64,000 bases of DNA from Oceanospirillum sp048270425. Lineage in GTDB: Bacteria > Pseudomonadota > Gammaproteobacteria > Pseudomonadales > Halomonadaceae. The position numbers were made by a program, and so were the translations under genes. The notes under the pieces were generated by a model that did no database searches, was not told where the DNA came from, and saw only the letters and a list, made by a program, of their open reading frames with translations. Positions 26,919 to 35,963 of this stretch are shown in pieces (within the stretch, counting starts at the first letter, position 1; each line of letters opens with the position of its first letter). The stretch is taken from assembly GCA_048270425.1 (NCBI GenBank), contig JBLWSY010000007.1, forward strand, positions 1 to 64,000. The letters run 5' to 3'.

Positions 26919-28475
26919 ATGAAACAGAACTTACCTGTCACCCAGGTCGAGAAGAGTTTTCCCGATGATCTGCCTCTGGTATCGACAACGGACCTGAAAG
27001 GCCAGATCACTTTCGTTAATGATGCCTTTGTAGATATCTCCGGTTTTACCCGTGAAGAGTTGATGGGGCGGCCTCACAATATGGTACGTCATCCGGATGT
27101 GCCACCTGCTGTATTTGCCGATATGTGGGCTACGTTGCAGAAAAATAAACCCTGGATGGGGGTTGTGAAAAATCGCTGCAAAAATGGTGATCATTACTGG
27201 GTAAATGCTTTTGTTACACCCATTCTTGATAACGGCCAAGTGATCGGTTATCAGTCCGTCCGCTCCAAGCCACGCCAGAACCTGGTAAAACGCACTGAGT
27301 CTATTTACGAGCGTGTTGCCAAAGGTAAAAAGCGTTTCAGCCTTTACGATCTGAACCTCAGCTCCAGTGTTCCTGTTTTACTCTTTGCTTCTGCTTTGAT
27401 TCCAAGCGGGTTAAGTTGGGCCTTTGACCTTTCCGCTCCTGTCACTCTCGGAGTTTCAGCTGGGGTTGGCGCGGCAGGTTTACTGCTGTTGCGGGCTCTT
27501 ATGGCACCCCTGAAAAAAGCCACAGATCGTGCCAAGCGTTACATCGACAGTGATCTGTTGAAAGAGATGTATGCCAACTCTACCGATGAAGCAGGGCAGA
27601 TGTATCTGGCAGCGATCATGCGTGAAGCTAATGTTAATGCAATGACAACGCGTATTTCTCATTCCGCTAAAGAGCTCTACGCACTGGGTGATGAGACTAC
27701 AGACATTGCCGATCATGCTGCTGAGGCGATCAACCGCCAGGCCGCTGAAGTCGAGCAAATCGCTACTGTGATCAGCCAGCTTTCCGGTGCCATTGATGAG
27801 GTTGCGCAAAATGCTAACTCTGCCTCTGATGCCACTCAGCAGGCTAATCAGCTGGCTCATCAGGGACGTAGTGTGGTGAATGATACCGCTCAGTCGATTA
27901 ACTTGCTGGCATCTGCTATTGAGAAAGCTTCTGTTCAGGTTGAAAGCCTCCACCAGGCGACAGACGATATCTCGAAAGCGATCTCTGTAATTACTGAAAT
28001 TGCTGATCAGACCAACCTCTTGGCTCTGAATGCTGCCATCGAAGCGGCTCGTGCCGGTGAACAGGGACGGGGTTTTGCTGTGGTTGCCGATGAAGTTCGT
28101 GCACTGGCACAGCGTACTCAGGATTCCACAGGCGAGATCTACGGCACACTGGAGCGTCTGAAGAAAGAAACCGAGGAAGTCGTTCGCGTGATGAAGTCCA
28201 GTCAGGAAAGTGCCAGTGGTTGTGTCGACCAGGCGCAGGTTGCCGGTGAAACGCTGGATGCTATCAGTCAGACCATGCAATCGATCACCGATATGAGTCA
28301 GATGATTGCTGCGGCAGCCACACAACAAAGTGCGGCCTCGGAAGAGATTCGCAACAACCTGGACTCGGTGAATGAAGCCGCTGCAGAAGCAACAGAATCT
28401 TCAATCCGTACCAAAGAAGCCTCCAATAACCTGATCAGCAGTGTTCGTCAGATTATGCAGAGTATCGCCCGTTAA
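26919..28475 (+). CDS. PAS-domain methyl-accepting chemotaxis protein (Aer-like)
   Basis: A 518-residue energy or redox taxis receptor. Residues 15-130 are a PAS domain like the FAD-binding Aer PAS (DAFVDISGFTREELMG, then PHNMVRHPDVPP). A hydrophobic hairpin at about 150-200 anchors it, with no large periplasmic domain. The cytoplasmic signalling tip has the conserved hairpin ITEIADQTNLLALNAAIEAA followed by ARAGEQGRGFAVVADEVR. It should signal through CheA/CheW encoded elsewhere. A strong terminator follows. Confidence 0.94.
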   Translation: MKQNLPVTQVEKSFPDDLPLVSTTDLKGQITFVNDAFVDISGFTREELMGRPHNMVRHPDVPPAVFADMWATLQKNKPWMGVVKNRCKNGDHYWVNAFVTPILDNGQVIGYQSVRSKPRQNLVKRTESIYERVAKGKKRFSLYDLNLSSSVPVLLFASALIPSGLSWAFDLSAPVTLGVSAGVGAAGLLLLRALMAPLKKATDRAKRYIDSDLLKEMYANSTDEAGQMYLAAIMREANVNAMTTRISHSAKELYALGDETTDIADHAAEAINRQAAEVEQIATVISQLSGAIDEVAQNANSASDATQQANQLAHQGRSVVNDTAQSINLLASAIEKASVQVESLHQATDDISKAISVITEIADQTNLLALNAAIEAARAGEQGRGFAVVADEVRALAQRTQDSTGEIYGTLERLKKETEEVVRVMKSSQESASGCVDQAQVAGETLDAISQTMQSITDMSQMIAAAATQQSAASEEIRNNLDSVNEAAAEATESSIRTKEASNNLISSVRQIMQSIAR

Positions 28476-28516
28476 GATGCGAACTCTTTCGCTTAGCGAT
28501 GGGGGGTTGCTGAAAC

Positions 28517-28548
28517 AAAAACGCCGGATCTTTGATCCGGCGTTTTTA
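28517..28548 (+). terminator. Intrinsic terminator after chemoreceptor gene
   Basis: ACGCCGGATC-TTT-GATCCGGCGT, ten-pair perfect stem, followed by TTTTATT. Confidence 0.93.
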
Positions 28549-28579
28549 TTGGAGCAGGTTAATTCGTCTGAAAGACGCT

Positions 28580-28750
28580 TTAGTAATCACTGTGCTTTGG
28601 TGGTGCTGGATTATCCCAGCGATCTTTACGAACATGATCTGCTTTAATGCGAATCGCTTTTGGCTTCTGGGCCATCTGTTGCAGGCTCATCCATAGGCCG
28701 GTGCCGATTACCGCTGTTAAAATCAAAGAAACCATCATTTCTAAGGCCAT
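28580..28750 (-). CDS. Small single-span membrane protein (56 aa), unknown
   Basis: A 56-residue protein with one hydrophobic helix at residues 4-24 (MVSLILTAVIGTGLWMSL) and a basic, then Pro-rich, cytoplasmic or periplasmic tail ending PPKHSDY. ATG 28750 is preceded by AGGAG at 7 nt, a strong Shine-Dalgarno, which is the main reason to accept it. I do not recognise the family. It sits alone between a chemoreceptor and a TonB receptor. Confidence 0.65.
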   Translation of the reverse strand: MALEMMVSLILTAVIGTGLWMSLQQMAQKPKAIRIKADHVRKDRWDNPAPPKHSDY

Positions 28751-28976
28751 AGGAAATCTCCTGTACAACGAGCTGTTTGGGTTTTAAAGGTGCCAGACCT
28801 TTAACATTTTCTTTAACCCTTACAGCGTGATTGTGTGCTACCTGTTGTCCGAAACGGGTTCAAAAACAGGTAATAAATAATGTGTACATCTTGAGACTAA
28901 CCTATAGAAAAAAAGTTGCCAACTAAATGCCATTTTTTTCAGTCGTCAGATGGTGGGATTAGCCGGGGGAGAAAAC

Positions 28977-29011
28977 AAAAAAACGCCCCTCCTGATAGCG
29001 GTAGGGGCGCA
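28977..29011 (-). terminator. Intrinsic terminator of TonB receptor transcript
   Basis: On the minus strand GCCCCT and AGGGGCG arms flank a 12-nt loop and are followed by TTTTTTTG. It stands about 45 bp after the receptor stop, within an otherwise empty 300-bp gap. Confidence 0.85.
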
Positions 29012-29057
29012 GAATGTTTTTGATTGGTAGAGCGTGTTTTGATTGGTCGGGTCGAGA

Positions 29058-31361
29058 TCAGAATCTGACGTTAGCAGAGATCCAAACGTTACGGGATTTA
29101 TCCTTGTTGTTGTAATCGTCGTAGTAAGTGACTTCGTCATCACTGTAGACGCCATCGTTGTTGGCGTCATCGAAAGAGGCGGTATGGCTGCTAAAGTCCT
29201 GATCCAGCAGGTTGTTGATGCGTCCTGTCAGCGTCATGTTATCCAGCGCCTGCCAGGCGGCACCCAGGTGCAGCACTTCGTAATCTTTGTAGTAAACACT
29301 ACCGTCTTTGCCCTCGTTCAGCCCATTACGACCAAAACCACGGAAGCGTTTACTGCGGGATTCTAACGTCAGGAAGAGATTCAGGTCATCTCTTGCCATC
29401 CAGTCCAGAGTAGCGTTAGCCATATGCTTGGCCGTTCCGGTTAGTGGATAACCTTTCTGATCACCACTTTCCTGTTCGCTATCGGTATAGGTGTAGTTTG
29501 CACGAACGGACAGCGTAGGCAGAATCTCATAACTGCCGGCCAGCTCTAAACCCTGAATGGTGGCTTTATCGATATTGACCTTTTTGGTGCTTCTGCTGCC
29601 GTAAGAGGAAAATCCTGCATCAACATAGTCGCCTTCAATGCCGCAATCCGTAGCAGAGTCGCAGGCCTGTGAGCTGATCTTGTCTTTAAAGTCATTTTCA
29701 AACAGGGTGACATTAAAGCTGTGGCGTTTTACCGGGTGCTGCCAGTAAAGTGCGACTTCTGAACTGACACTGGTTTCTGCTTCAAGATCAGAGTTGCCAT
29801 AGAGGGGCATTGTGCCCTGTCCGCCAAAGCCGGTGATACCGTCATACAGATCTGTGGTTTTTGGGGTCTTATAACCGGTACTGACACCCCCCTTAACCGT
29901 CCAGCTGTCATCCAATGCGTAAACGCTATACAGACGGGGGCTGATCTGGCTACCAAAGGTATCGTGGTGGTCGTAACGGGCCCCGGCTGTCAGTGTAAGA
30001 CGATCGGTAGCGTACCAGTTGTCTTCGCCAAAGACCGATAGGGTGGTGAAGTCCTGAATAGCACCGCTGCTGCCATCTTCCATGCCGAACACGCCATCTT
30101 TCAACTCGCCCTGCGTAATCTCAGCGCCGACAACAGCAAAGTGGTCTTTGTGGAAGGGAAGTTCCAGTTTACTGTTCAGACTGGTTTCTGCGCTCTCCAG
30201 AGTTCGCTTTGGACGTGGCAGAAAGGCTTCTGCGACCTTGTCTTTGCACTGTGCTTCGGTCAGGCCACCGCATGAGCTGGTTTTCATATCATCCAGCTTG
30301 GTACGTTCTGCGGCACTGAGAGGCAGCGTTCGCCCATTGTTATTGGTTTTAACATGGTTCAGCGTGACGGTACTGCGGCCAAAACTCCACTGACCTTCAT
30401 GACTGATTGCCAATTGGTCGCGGGTAAACTCCTGGTCCTCTCCATAGCCAGAGCGGCTTCGATTCCACAGATCTTCAATGTTGTCAGTGGTGCCTACCTG
30501 ACTGTCATCGTTGTTGTAAACCTGCTCTGATGTATCGTAATCGAAAGTAATCGTCTGCTTGTCTGATGGCGTAAAAATCAGGCTCATACCCAGGGATTTG
30601 TTAGTGTTATCAACTGTTTTACCGCCACTACCAAAACCTAACTCCCGATTGTGTGATGTTCCATTGGGGTCAGTAACATCAGAGTATTCGGGGTTTGAAG
30701 CTTCTTTATCATAAAGGCTGCCACGCAGCCCAAGCATCAGTTTACCGGGTAATACAGGCCCCATCGCGGAAAAGTCGAGCGTCGTGTCATCACCGTAGTC
30801 GTCATCGGTTTGCATGGTACGACTGGTCGTTATCGAGCCTGCCCACTGGTCTGCATTACGTTTGGTGATGACGTTGATCACACCACCCATCGCATCGGCA
30901 CCATAGAGGGTCGAGGCCGGGCCGCGAATGACTTCGATACGCTCAATCGCATCCAGCGGTGGAATATGATTAAACTGGTTGCCACCAAAGTTATTTGGGT
31001 AGATGTCACCGTGGTTATTCTGGCGGCGGCCATTAATCAGTACTAAGGTGTAATCAGATCCCATGCCTCGCATAGAGATGCTGCCCTGGCCGGTTTTGTC
31101 GCGGGTTTCACCCACATCGACCCCCTCCAGATCTTTCACCGCATCCAGCAGTGTCGTATAGGGGCGAGAACGTAACTGTTCTTCAGTAATCACTGAGATA
31201 CTGGCAGGTGCATCGGTTAGTTTTTGCTCGAAACCTGCAGCAGTCACTACCACAGAGTCCATGTTCACCTGATCATTAGCCGATGCTCTGTCATCGGCAT
31301 GAACAACAGCTGCAACAGCAGCACTCAGTCCCAGTAGTACAGGACGGAAAACAGTTTTCAT
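29058..31361 (-). CDS. TonB-dependent siderophore receptor, CirA/FepA-type
   Basis: A 767-residue outer-membrane receptor: signal peptide (cleavage near VVHA-DD), TonB-box-like DSVVVTAAG at about 34-42, plug domain to about 180 (TLVLINGRRQN, RIEVIRGPASTLYGADAMGG) and a beta barrel ending in a terminal Phe. The plug resembles catecholate receptors of the CirA/IrgA group, so ferric siderophore uptake is likely; the exact ligand is not readable. AGGGG precedes the ATG at 7 nt. A Fur-box-like site lies about 100 bp upstream, implying iron repression. Confidence 0.9.
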   Translation of the reverse strand: MKTVFRPVLLGLSAAVAAVVHADDRASANDQVNMDSVVVTAAGFEQKLTDAPASISVITEEQLRSRPYTTLLDAVKDLEGVDVGETRDKTGQGSISMRGMGSDYTLVLINGRRQNNHGDIYPNNFGGNQFNHIPPLDAIERIEVIRGPASTLYGADAMGGVINVITKRNADQWAGSITTSRTMQTDDDYGDDTTLDFSAMGPVLPGKLMLGLRGSLYDKEASNPEYSDVTDPNGTSHNRELGFGSGGKTVDNTNKSLGMSLIFTPSDKQTITFDYDTSEQVYNNDDSQVGTTDNIEDLWNRSRSGYGEDQEFTRDQLAISHEGQWSFGRSTVTLNHVKTNNNGRTLPLSAAERTKLDDMKTSSCGGLTEAQCKDKVAEAFLPRPKRTLESAETSLNSKLELPFHKDHFAVVGAEITQGELKDGVFGMEDGSSGAIQDFTTLSVFGEDNWYATDRLTLTAGARYDHHDTFGSQISPRLYSVYALDDSWTVKGGVSTGYKTPKTTDLYDGITGFGGQGTMPLYGNSDLEAETSVSSEVALYWQHPVKRHSFNVTLFENDFKDKISSQACDSATDCGIEGDYVDAGFSSYGSRSTKKVNIDKATIQGLELAGSYEILPTLSVRANYTYTDSEQESGDQKGYPLTGTAKHMANATLDWMARDDLNLFLTLESRSKRFRGFGRNGLNEGKDGSVYYKDYEVLHLGAAWQALDNMTLTGRINNLLDQDFSSHTASFDDANNDGVYSDDEVTYYDDYNNKDKSRNVWISANVRF

Positions 31362-31462
31362 TCGTTAGCCCCTTTTGGTTTCGTATTGATCCGATCGTGG
31401 CCGGATTGACGGAATAGGTCGGTTTAATTCGGTGTGGGGCGTGAGATTACGTATTTATCAAA

Positions 31463-31481
31463 TAAAAATCATTATCATTTA
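31463..31481 (-). promoter_or_regulatory. Fur-box-like operator for TonB receptor
   Basis: AAAATCATTATCATTTACA on the plus strand (AAATGATAATGATTTTT on the minus) closely follows the GATAATGATAATCATTATC consensus and sits in the receptor's promoter region. Confidence 0.75.
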
Positions 31482-31715
31482 CATTCTTTACCTAGCCGGA
31501 ATTAGGTGGCTATTCAAGTGAGTTAACCTTTCTTAATCTTTTATCCGGAAGCTCAGTCTTTAGGTGATGCCGAGGTTTGGTTTTGTGTAAAGAAGGGTAA
31601 AAAAGTCGTAGCTTAGACGATTGAATTGCCGGGATTCAGGGGGGACAATAGCGAGAAAATTCAGTGGATGTGCTTGCTGAAAAATCAACTCGCCAAAACA
31701 ATCAGAGACGACCCC

Positions 31716-32360
31716 ATGCAATATGAAATTATCCCGGTGACCGGCTTTCAACAGAACTGCACGCTGGTGTGGTGTGATTCCAGTAAAGATGCTGCTGTGA
31801 TCGATCCGGGTGGTGATCTGGATAAGATTCTGGCACGGGTTGAGGCGCTGCAACTGAAGCTGAGTCAGATCTGGCTGACCCACGGTCATATTGATCATGC
31901 CGGTGGTACGGGTGAGCTGGCGGAAAAGCTGAACTTGCCAATCATTGGCCCGCACAAAGACGATGATTTCTGGCTGGAAGGGCTGGCACAGCAGAGTCAG
32001 ATGTTTGGTTTCCCGGCGGCACAGCCTTTTACCCCGACCCGTTGGTTAGAAGATGGTGATGAGGTAAAGCTTGGGGAAGAGAGTTTTCAGGTGATCCACT
32101 GTCCGGGACATACGCCGGGTCATGTGGTGTTCTACCACGAAGATGCTCAGTTTGCTCAGGTAGGTGATGTGCTGTTTCAGGGCTCCATTGGCCGTACCGA
32201 TTTCCCGAAGGGTAACCACGGCGATCTGATCCGTTCCATCCGTGAAAAGCTGTTTCCGCTGGGTGACGAGATTCGCTTTGTGCCCGGTCATGGTCCTATG
32301 TCGACGTTTGGGCGGGAGCGCCAAACCAACCCTTTCTGCAGTGATCCGAATTATGGCTGA
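31716..32360 (+). CDS. YcbL-like metallo-beta-lactamase-fold hydrolase (glyoxalase II type)
   Basis: A 214-residue MBL-fold hydrolase, the same length as E. coli YcbL. Zinc motifs are THGHIDHAGG (H-x-H-x-D-H), CPGHTPGHV (third His), GDVLF (bridging Asp) and VPGHGP (last His). Type II glyoxalases of this small class hydrolyse S-lactoylglutathione. ATG 31716 matches the family N-terminus MQYEIIPVTGFQQNC; the longer frame upstream is non-homologous. Convergent with nothing; a perfect palindrome follows the stop. Confidence 0.9.
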   Translation: MQYEIIPVTGFQQNCTLVWCDSSKDAAVIDPGGDLDKILARVEALQLKLSQIWLTHGHIDHAGGTGELAEKLNLPIIGPHKDDDFWLEGLAQQSQMFGFPAAQPFTPTRWLEDGDEVKLGEESFQVIHCPGHTPGHVVFYHEDAQFAQVGDVLFQGSIGRTDFPKGNHGDLIRSIREKLFPLGDEIRFVPGHGPMSTFGRERQTNPFCSDPNYG

Positions 32361-32367
32361 TTCGATG

Positions 32368-32399
32368 AGAGGTCTTAGCTCTGCAGAGCTAAGACCTCT
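32368..32399. repeat. Perfect 32-bp palindrome without T-tract
   Basis: AGAGGTCTTAGCTCTG and its exact reverse complement are adjacent, directly after the MBL hydrolase stop. It could act as a terminator or mRNA-end stabiliser, but it lacks a following T-run. Confidence 0.7.
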
Positions 32400-32602
32400 G
32401 TCTCCGGTGTTCTAAAACTGATTCCTGATTAAGCCCCCCTTCTTTCTGTCCCAATACGCGCTAATGCTTTGTTTTATCAATATTTTATCCATCTCCGGTA
32501 AGTGGCTTCGGATGATAAGACATAAGCTGACGAGTAGTTCTAATTTCTGCGTTTTAAATACTTGTCCTCATTGACGGTATAGATATTAGAGTCTTTTAAA
32601 GT

Positions 32603-32656
32603 AAAAATAATTCTCATTTCCATTGAATAAAGTTTAAATGGTAATTATTATCATTT
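32603..32656 (+). promoter_or_regulatory. Two Fur-box-like sites before the heme receptor
   Basis: AAAAATAATTCTCATTTCC (32603-32621) and ATGGTAATTATTATCATTT (32638-32656) both resemble the Fur consensus and lie 30-85 bp before the receptor ATG. The rest of the 325-bp gap holds only the palindrome at 32368-32399. Confidence 0.75.
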
Positions 32657-32685
32657 AGTTTCATTTATTCAGTGGATGGTAAGCA

Positions 32686-34701
32686 ATGCAAGGTACAACG
32701 GTAAAACCCCTTTCATCATGGATCATATTAGGCTCACTGTTCCTGTCTTCAGGTGTTGTGTCGGCTCAGGATGTTACCGGTTCATCTGATGAAATCTGGG
32801 TGGTTACCGGCACTCGTACTGAGCGGCTTCTAGAGGATGCTCCTGTGCGCACTGAAGTGATCTCCCGGGAGCAAATTGAAACTTTGCACGCGAGGCATCT
32901 TGGTGAAGCGCTAAGGTCCGTGCCCGGACTGATGTTGAAGGATATTCATGGCAAAGGCGGTCAGGAGGTTTGGCTACAAGGATTGGATGCTGACCGAGTG
33001 CTTATTTTGGTCAATGGCCGCCCGGTTACTGCAAGTACCGGATCTTCTGTCGATGTAAGTCAACTGGCTACAGCAGATATTGAGCATATCGAAGTGGTCA
33101 AGGGCGCAACCTCAGCCCTTTATGGTAGCTCGGCGATGGGAGGGGTGATCAATGTTATCACCCGTCAGCCAGAAAAAAGCTTCAGTCTTTCTGCAACCGC
33201 TGATGTGGGTAGTTATGGTGCCGGTAACATTGGTAACTCTTCTTCTAGCTTGGGAGGGCGCAAGCAGGATATCAGTGCGCGTTACGGACAACTCAATCTT
33301 GGGCTTAATCAAGGGGGCTGGAGTGGTGCGTTGAACGCCAGTGTCCGAGATGTTGATGGCTATGATCTGGACCCTGAGACACCGACCAGAGATGGAGAGA
33401 TGGGGCGCAAAAGCAATCTTTCAGCACGTATTGCTTATAAGACGCTTCAGGGAGATGAGTATTTTTTTGAGCCCAGTTATTACAAAGAGGATCTGGTTGC
33501 TGAAAATCTAATCTACTCACCGGGTATTGGCTACAACGACAAAACTGAGATAGCTGAGCGCCAGCATTTCGATATGGGAAGTCGTCTGCTGTTTGGTGAA
33601 GACAGTTTGGGAATTTATCTGACTCATGAGTCCTTCAGTGATATCACGGACAAAGGTGATATTCGTACCGCTAAGCAGAATATTATCCGCGGTAGCTTAC
33701 AGTGGGATACGCCTCTGACAGACAATCAGCTGCTGACGTTGGGTGCTGACCTGTCACGGGCAGAGCTGGAGCAATATATCGATAAGCCCAGCCTAAGTGG
33801 TTATAAACGTTCAGACGAAATTGGTCATGGCACCGAGAATAAAAGTGTCGAGGTGTTTGCACAAAACGACATCTTTATCGGGCAGAATTGGGAGTTTTTA
33901 CCGGGTATACGTTATCAGTATGACTCTGACTTCGGCGACCATTACACCCCAAAAATTAACATTCTTTATACCCCGGACTGGTTCAATGTCGCGGAGCTGC
34001 GTATTCGTGCTGGCATGGGAAAGGGATATCGTGTTCCTAACCTGAAAGAGCGTTATTACGTTTTTGATCACAGCAATCTGGGTTATATGGTTATGGGTAA
34101 CTCAGATCTGCAGCCGGAGCGTTCGGATAGCTTCCAGTTAGGTGCAGAAATGCGCTTCCCATCGGGTCTGAGCCTGGATCTCAGTCTGTTCCGTAACGAA
34201 TTAACTGATCTTATCGCATCTGCGGCCAACCCGGATCATCCGCGAACCACACCCTCTGTGGTGATCTATGAATACCTCAATATTGATAAGGCGACTATTA
34301 CCGGGGCCGAGCTGGCGCTGAAAAATCAGTGGCAATCATGGGTGTACTGGGATGCTGCTTTTACCCTGATGGATACAGAAAACGCCAGCACCGGCAAGCA
34401 GTTGACCGGACGCCCTCAGCAGCAGTTTAAAACCGGTCTGACCTTAAGACCTGGTAAAGGCTTCAGTGCAACATTGCAGGGGCAATACCAGAGTAAAAGC
34501 TATAACGATGTCGCTAATGACACTTATACGCCCGCCTGGAGTCAGTGGGACCTGAAGCTCAATCAACGGCTCAATCCCCACCTCAAGCTTTATCTGGGTA
34601 TCGATAACCTTGCAGATACCACTAAAGACCCATCCGATCCGGACGATCAGGGGCCGCACCCCGGCCGCTTTGTCTATACCGGACTGAAAGTCGACCTTTA
34701 A
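32686..34701 (+). CDS. TonB-dependent receptor, probable heme/hemoprotein receptor
   Basis: A 671-residue outer-membrane receptor with signal peptide (cleavage near VSA-QD), TonB-box-like DEIWVVTGTR, plug with VLILVNGRPV and GATSALYGSSAMGG, and a barrel. GYRVPNLKERYYVF followed by GNSDLQPERS corresponds to the YRAP ... N-x-x-L-x-P-E region of heme receptors such as HmuR. The main evidence for heme is context: a HmuY-like lipoprotein and HmuS follow, and hmuTUV and a HutZ-type gene are next door. Fur boxes precede it. Confidence 0.88.
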   Translation: MQGTTVKPLSSWIILGSLFLSSGVVSAQDVTGSSDEIWVVTGTRTERLLEDAPVRTEVISREQIETLHARHLGEALRSVPGLMLKDIHGKGGQEVWLQGLDADRVLILVNGRPVTASTGSSVDVSQLATADIEHIEVVKGATSALYGSSAMGGVINVITRQPEKSFSLSATADVGSYGAGNIGNSSSSLGGRKQDISARYGQLNLGLNQGGWSGALNASVRDVDGYDLDPETPTRDGEMGRKSNLSARIAYKTLQGDEYFFEPSYYKEDLVAENLIYSPGIGYNDKTEIAERQHFDMGSRLLFGEDSLGIYLTHESFSDITDKGDIRTAKQNIIRGSLQWDTPLTDNQLLTLGADLSRAELEQYIDKPSLSGYKRSDEIGHGTENKSVEVFAQNDIFIGQNWEFLPGIRYQYDSDFGDHYTPKINILYTPDWFNVAELRIRAGMGKGYRVPNLKERYYVFDHSNLGYMVMGNSDLQPERSDSFQLGAEMRFPSGLSLDLSLFRNELTDLIASAANPDHPRTTPSVVIYEYLNIDKATITGAELALKNQWQSWVYWDAAFTLMDTENASTGKQLTGRPQQQFKTGLTLRPGKGFSATLQGQYQSKSYNDVANDTYTPAWSQWDLKLNQRLNPHLKLYLGIDNLADTTKDPSDPDDQGPHPGRFVYTGLKVDL

Positions 34702-34738
34702 ATTTAATCCGAAAAAACAACTTACGGAGATGATATTC

Positions 34739-35863
34739 ATGCCCCGCGAACACCTTTTTGCCCGTTCTTTCCTTACGACTGCAGTAGTAACCGCTTTGCT
34801 GACCGGCTGTGGCTCATCAGATAACAGCGACGCTGACCCTGATAACTCCTCGTCAGGTAAGTGGCAGGCTGCGGTGGCATCCCCCAGTTTAACGCCAGGT
34901 GACGGAGCCCCTGTTTACTGGGATCTGGAGACCAACAGTATTGTTACAGAAAATGACGATTGGGAAATTAAGGTCGCCAAGTCAGGCCATAGCAACGTTT
35001 ATTCATTAAACGGCGGGGCGTCAGGAAATGGACAGGCTGCAATTGCAGGTGCCGACAGTGACGGCAAAGCCCAGGGAGTTGGCGCACTCATGGTTGATTC
35101 CGTATGGGATGTGACCAACCCAACCGATACCGATCAGGTTTACAAATACTTCACCGACTCGTCGGAGGGGGCATTCAAGTCTCCCGGGGATTATGGAGCG
35201 CTTGAATATGGTGCCCATGGCGGGCATGCCATGTCACCGACCTTTGCGGTCTATCTGGTTGAAGACGGCGATGGCAACACGCATAAAGTTCAGATTTTGA
35301 GTAACACCGGTGAAACCGGAACCCTATCGTCCGGCAGTCTCTTTATCCGCTACGCTGAAGCCACCGCTGATGCGGCGATTGAAACGATCAGTCTGGATGC
35401 AACAAGTGCTAAAGCCGGACTGGATCTTTCCGGAGACCTTGCGATTGCTGATACCGTTACCAATACCAACTGGGATCTGGCCTATCAGAAGTACGTTGGC
35501 TTTAGTCTTAATGAGACGGCAAAAGGCTGTGTCGCCTTTAAGTATGACGCTCTGTACGATGCAAAGGGTAATCCTGTTTCAGATGAGTTTAAAAAACTGA
35601 CCGCAGCGACCACCCTCGCGGACTTTAATGCGGTTAAATCCGGTGATTGCACCACTGCAGCCGATACCGTTAAAACACTGATGCCTGCAAGTGGTTGGTA
35701 CGATTATGACAGGGACACGCATCAGGTCAGCGTGCATGATAAGGGCGATAGCAACGGTTGGATTATCCAGTCTGCGGATGGCAAGTCGTACGCAAGAGTG
35801 CATTTCAGTGCTTATAGTCCGTTAACGTTGCAAGTTGAAAAGTGGCAGGTCACCGAAGAATAG
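34739..35863 (+). CDS. HmuY-like heme-binding lipoprotein
   Basis: A lipoprotein of 374 residues. The signal sequence ends with lipobox LLTGC, giving an acylated Cys at about residue 23, followed by a Ser/Asp/Asn linker. The body has HmuY-family features, notably the NTNWDLAYQKYVGFSLN strand near the middle and a C-terminal WDYD-type beta segment. HmuY proteins capture heme outside the cell and pass it to the cognate TonB receptor. ATG 34739 is 9 nt after GGAG; the in-frame ATG at 34730 overlaps the Shine-Dalgarno. Gap to the receptor is 37 nt. Confidence 0.8.
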   Translation: MPREHLFARSFLTTAVVTALLTGCGSSDNSDADPDNSSSGKWQAAVASPSLTPGDGAPVYWDLETNSIVTENDDWEIKVAKSGHSNVYSLNGGASGNGQAAIAGADSDGKAQGVGALMVDSVWDVTNPTDTDQVYKYFTDSSEGAFKSPGDYGALEYGAHGGHAMSPTFAVYLVEDGDGNTHKVQILSNTGETGTLSSGSLFIRYAEATADAAIETISLDATSAKAGLDLSGDLAIADTVTNTNWDLAYQKYVGFSLNETAKGCVAFKYDALYDAKGNPVSDEFKKLTAATTLADFNAVKSGDCTTAADTVKTLMPASGWYDYDRDTHQVSVHDKGDSNGWIIQSADGKSYARVHFSAYSPLTLQVEKWQVTEE

Positions 35864-35891
35864 ATCGGCACCGTTTTAAATAAAACCTGAG

Positions 35892-35928
35892 AACCCCGCA
35901 CACAGCAGATCGGTTGGGCGGGGTTTTT
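35892..35928 (+). terminator. Intrinsic terminator after HmuY-like gene
   Basis: AACCCCGC and GCGGGGTT arms with an 18-nt loop and a TTTTT tail. Confidence 0.7.
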
Positions 35929-35963
35929 GCTTTATCGGCTAAATTACTCTTTTCGGAGCAATC

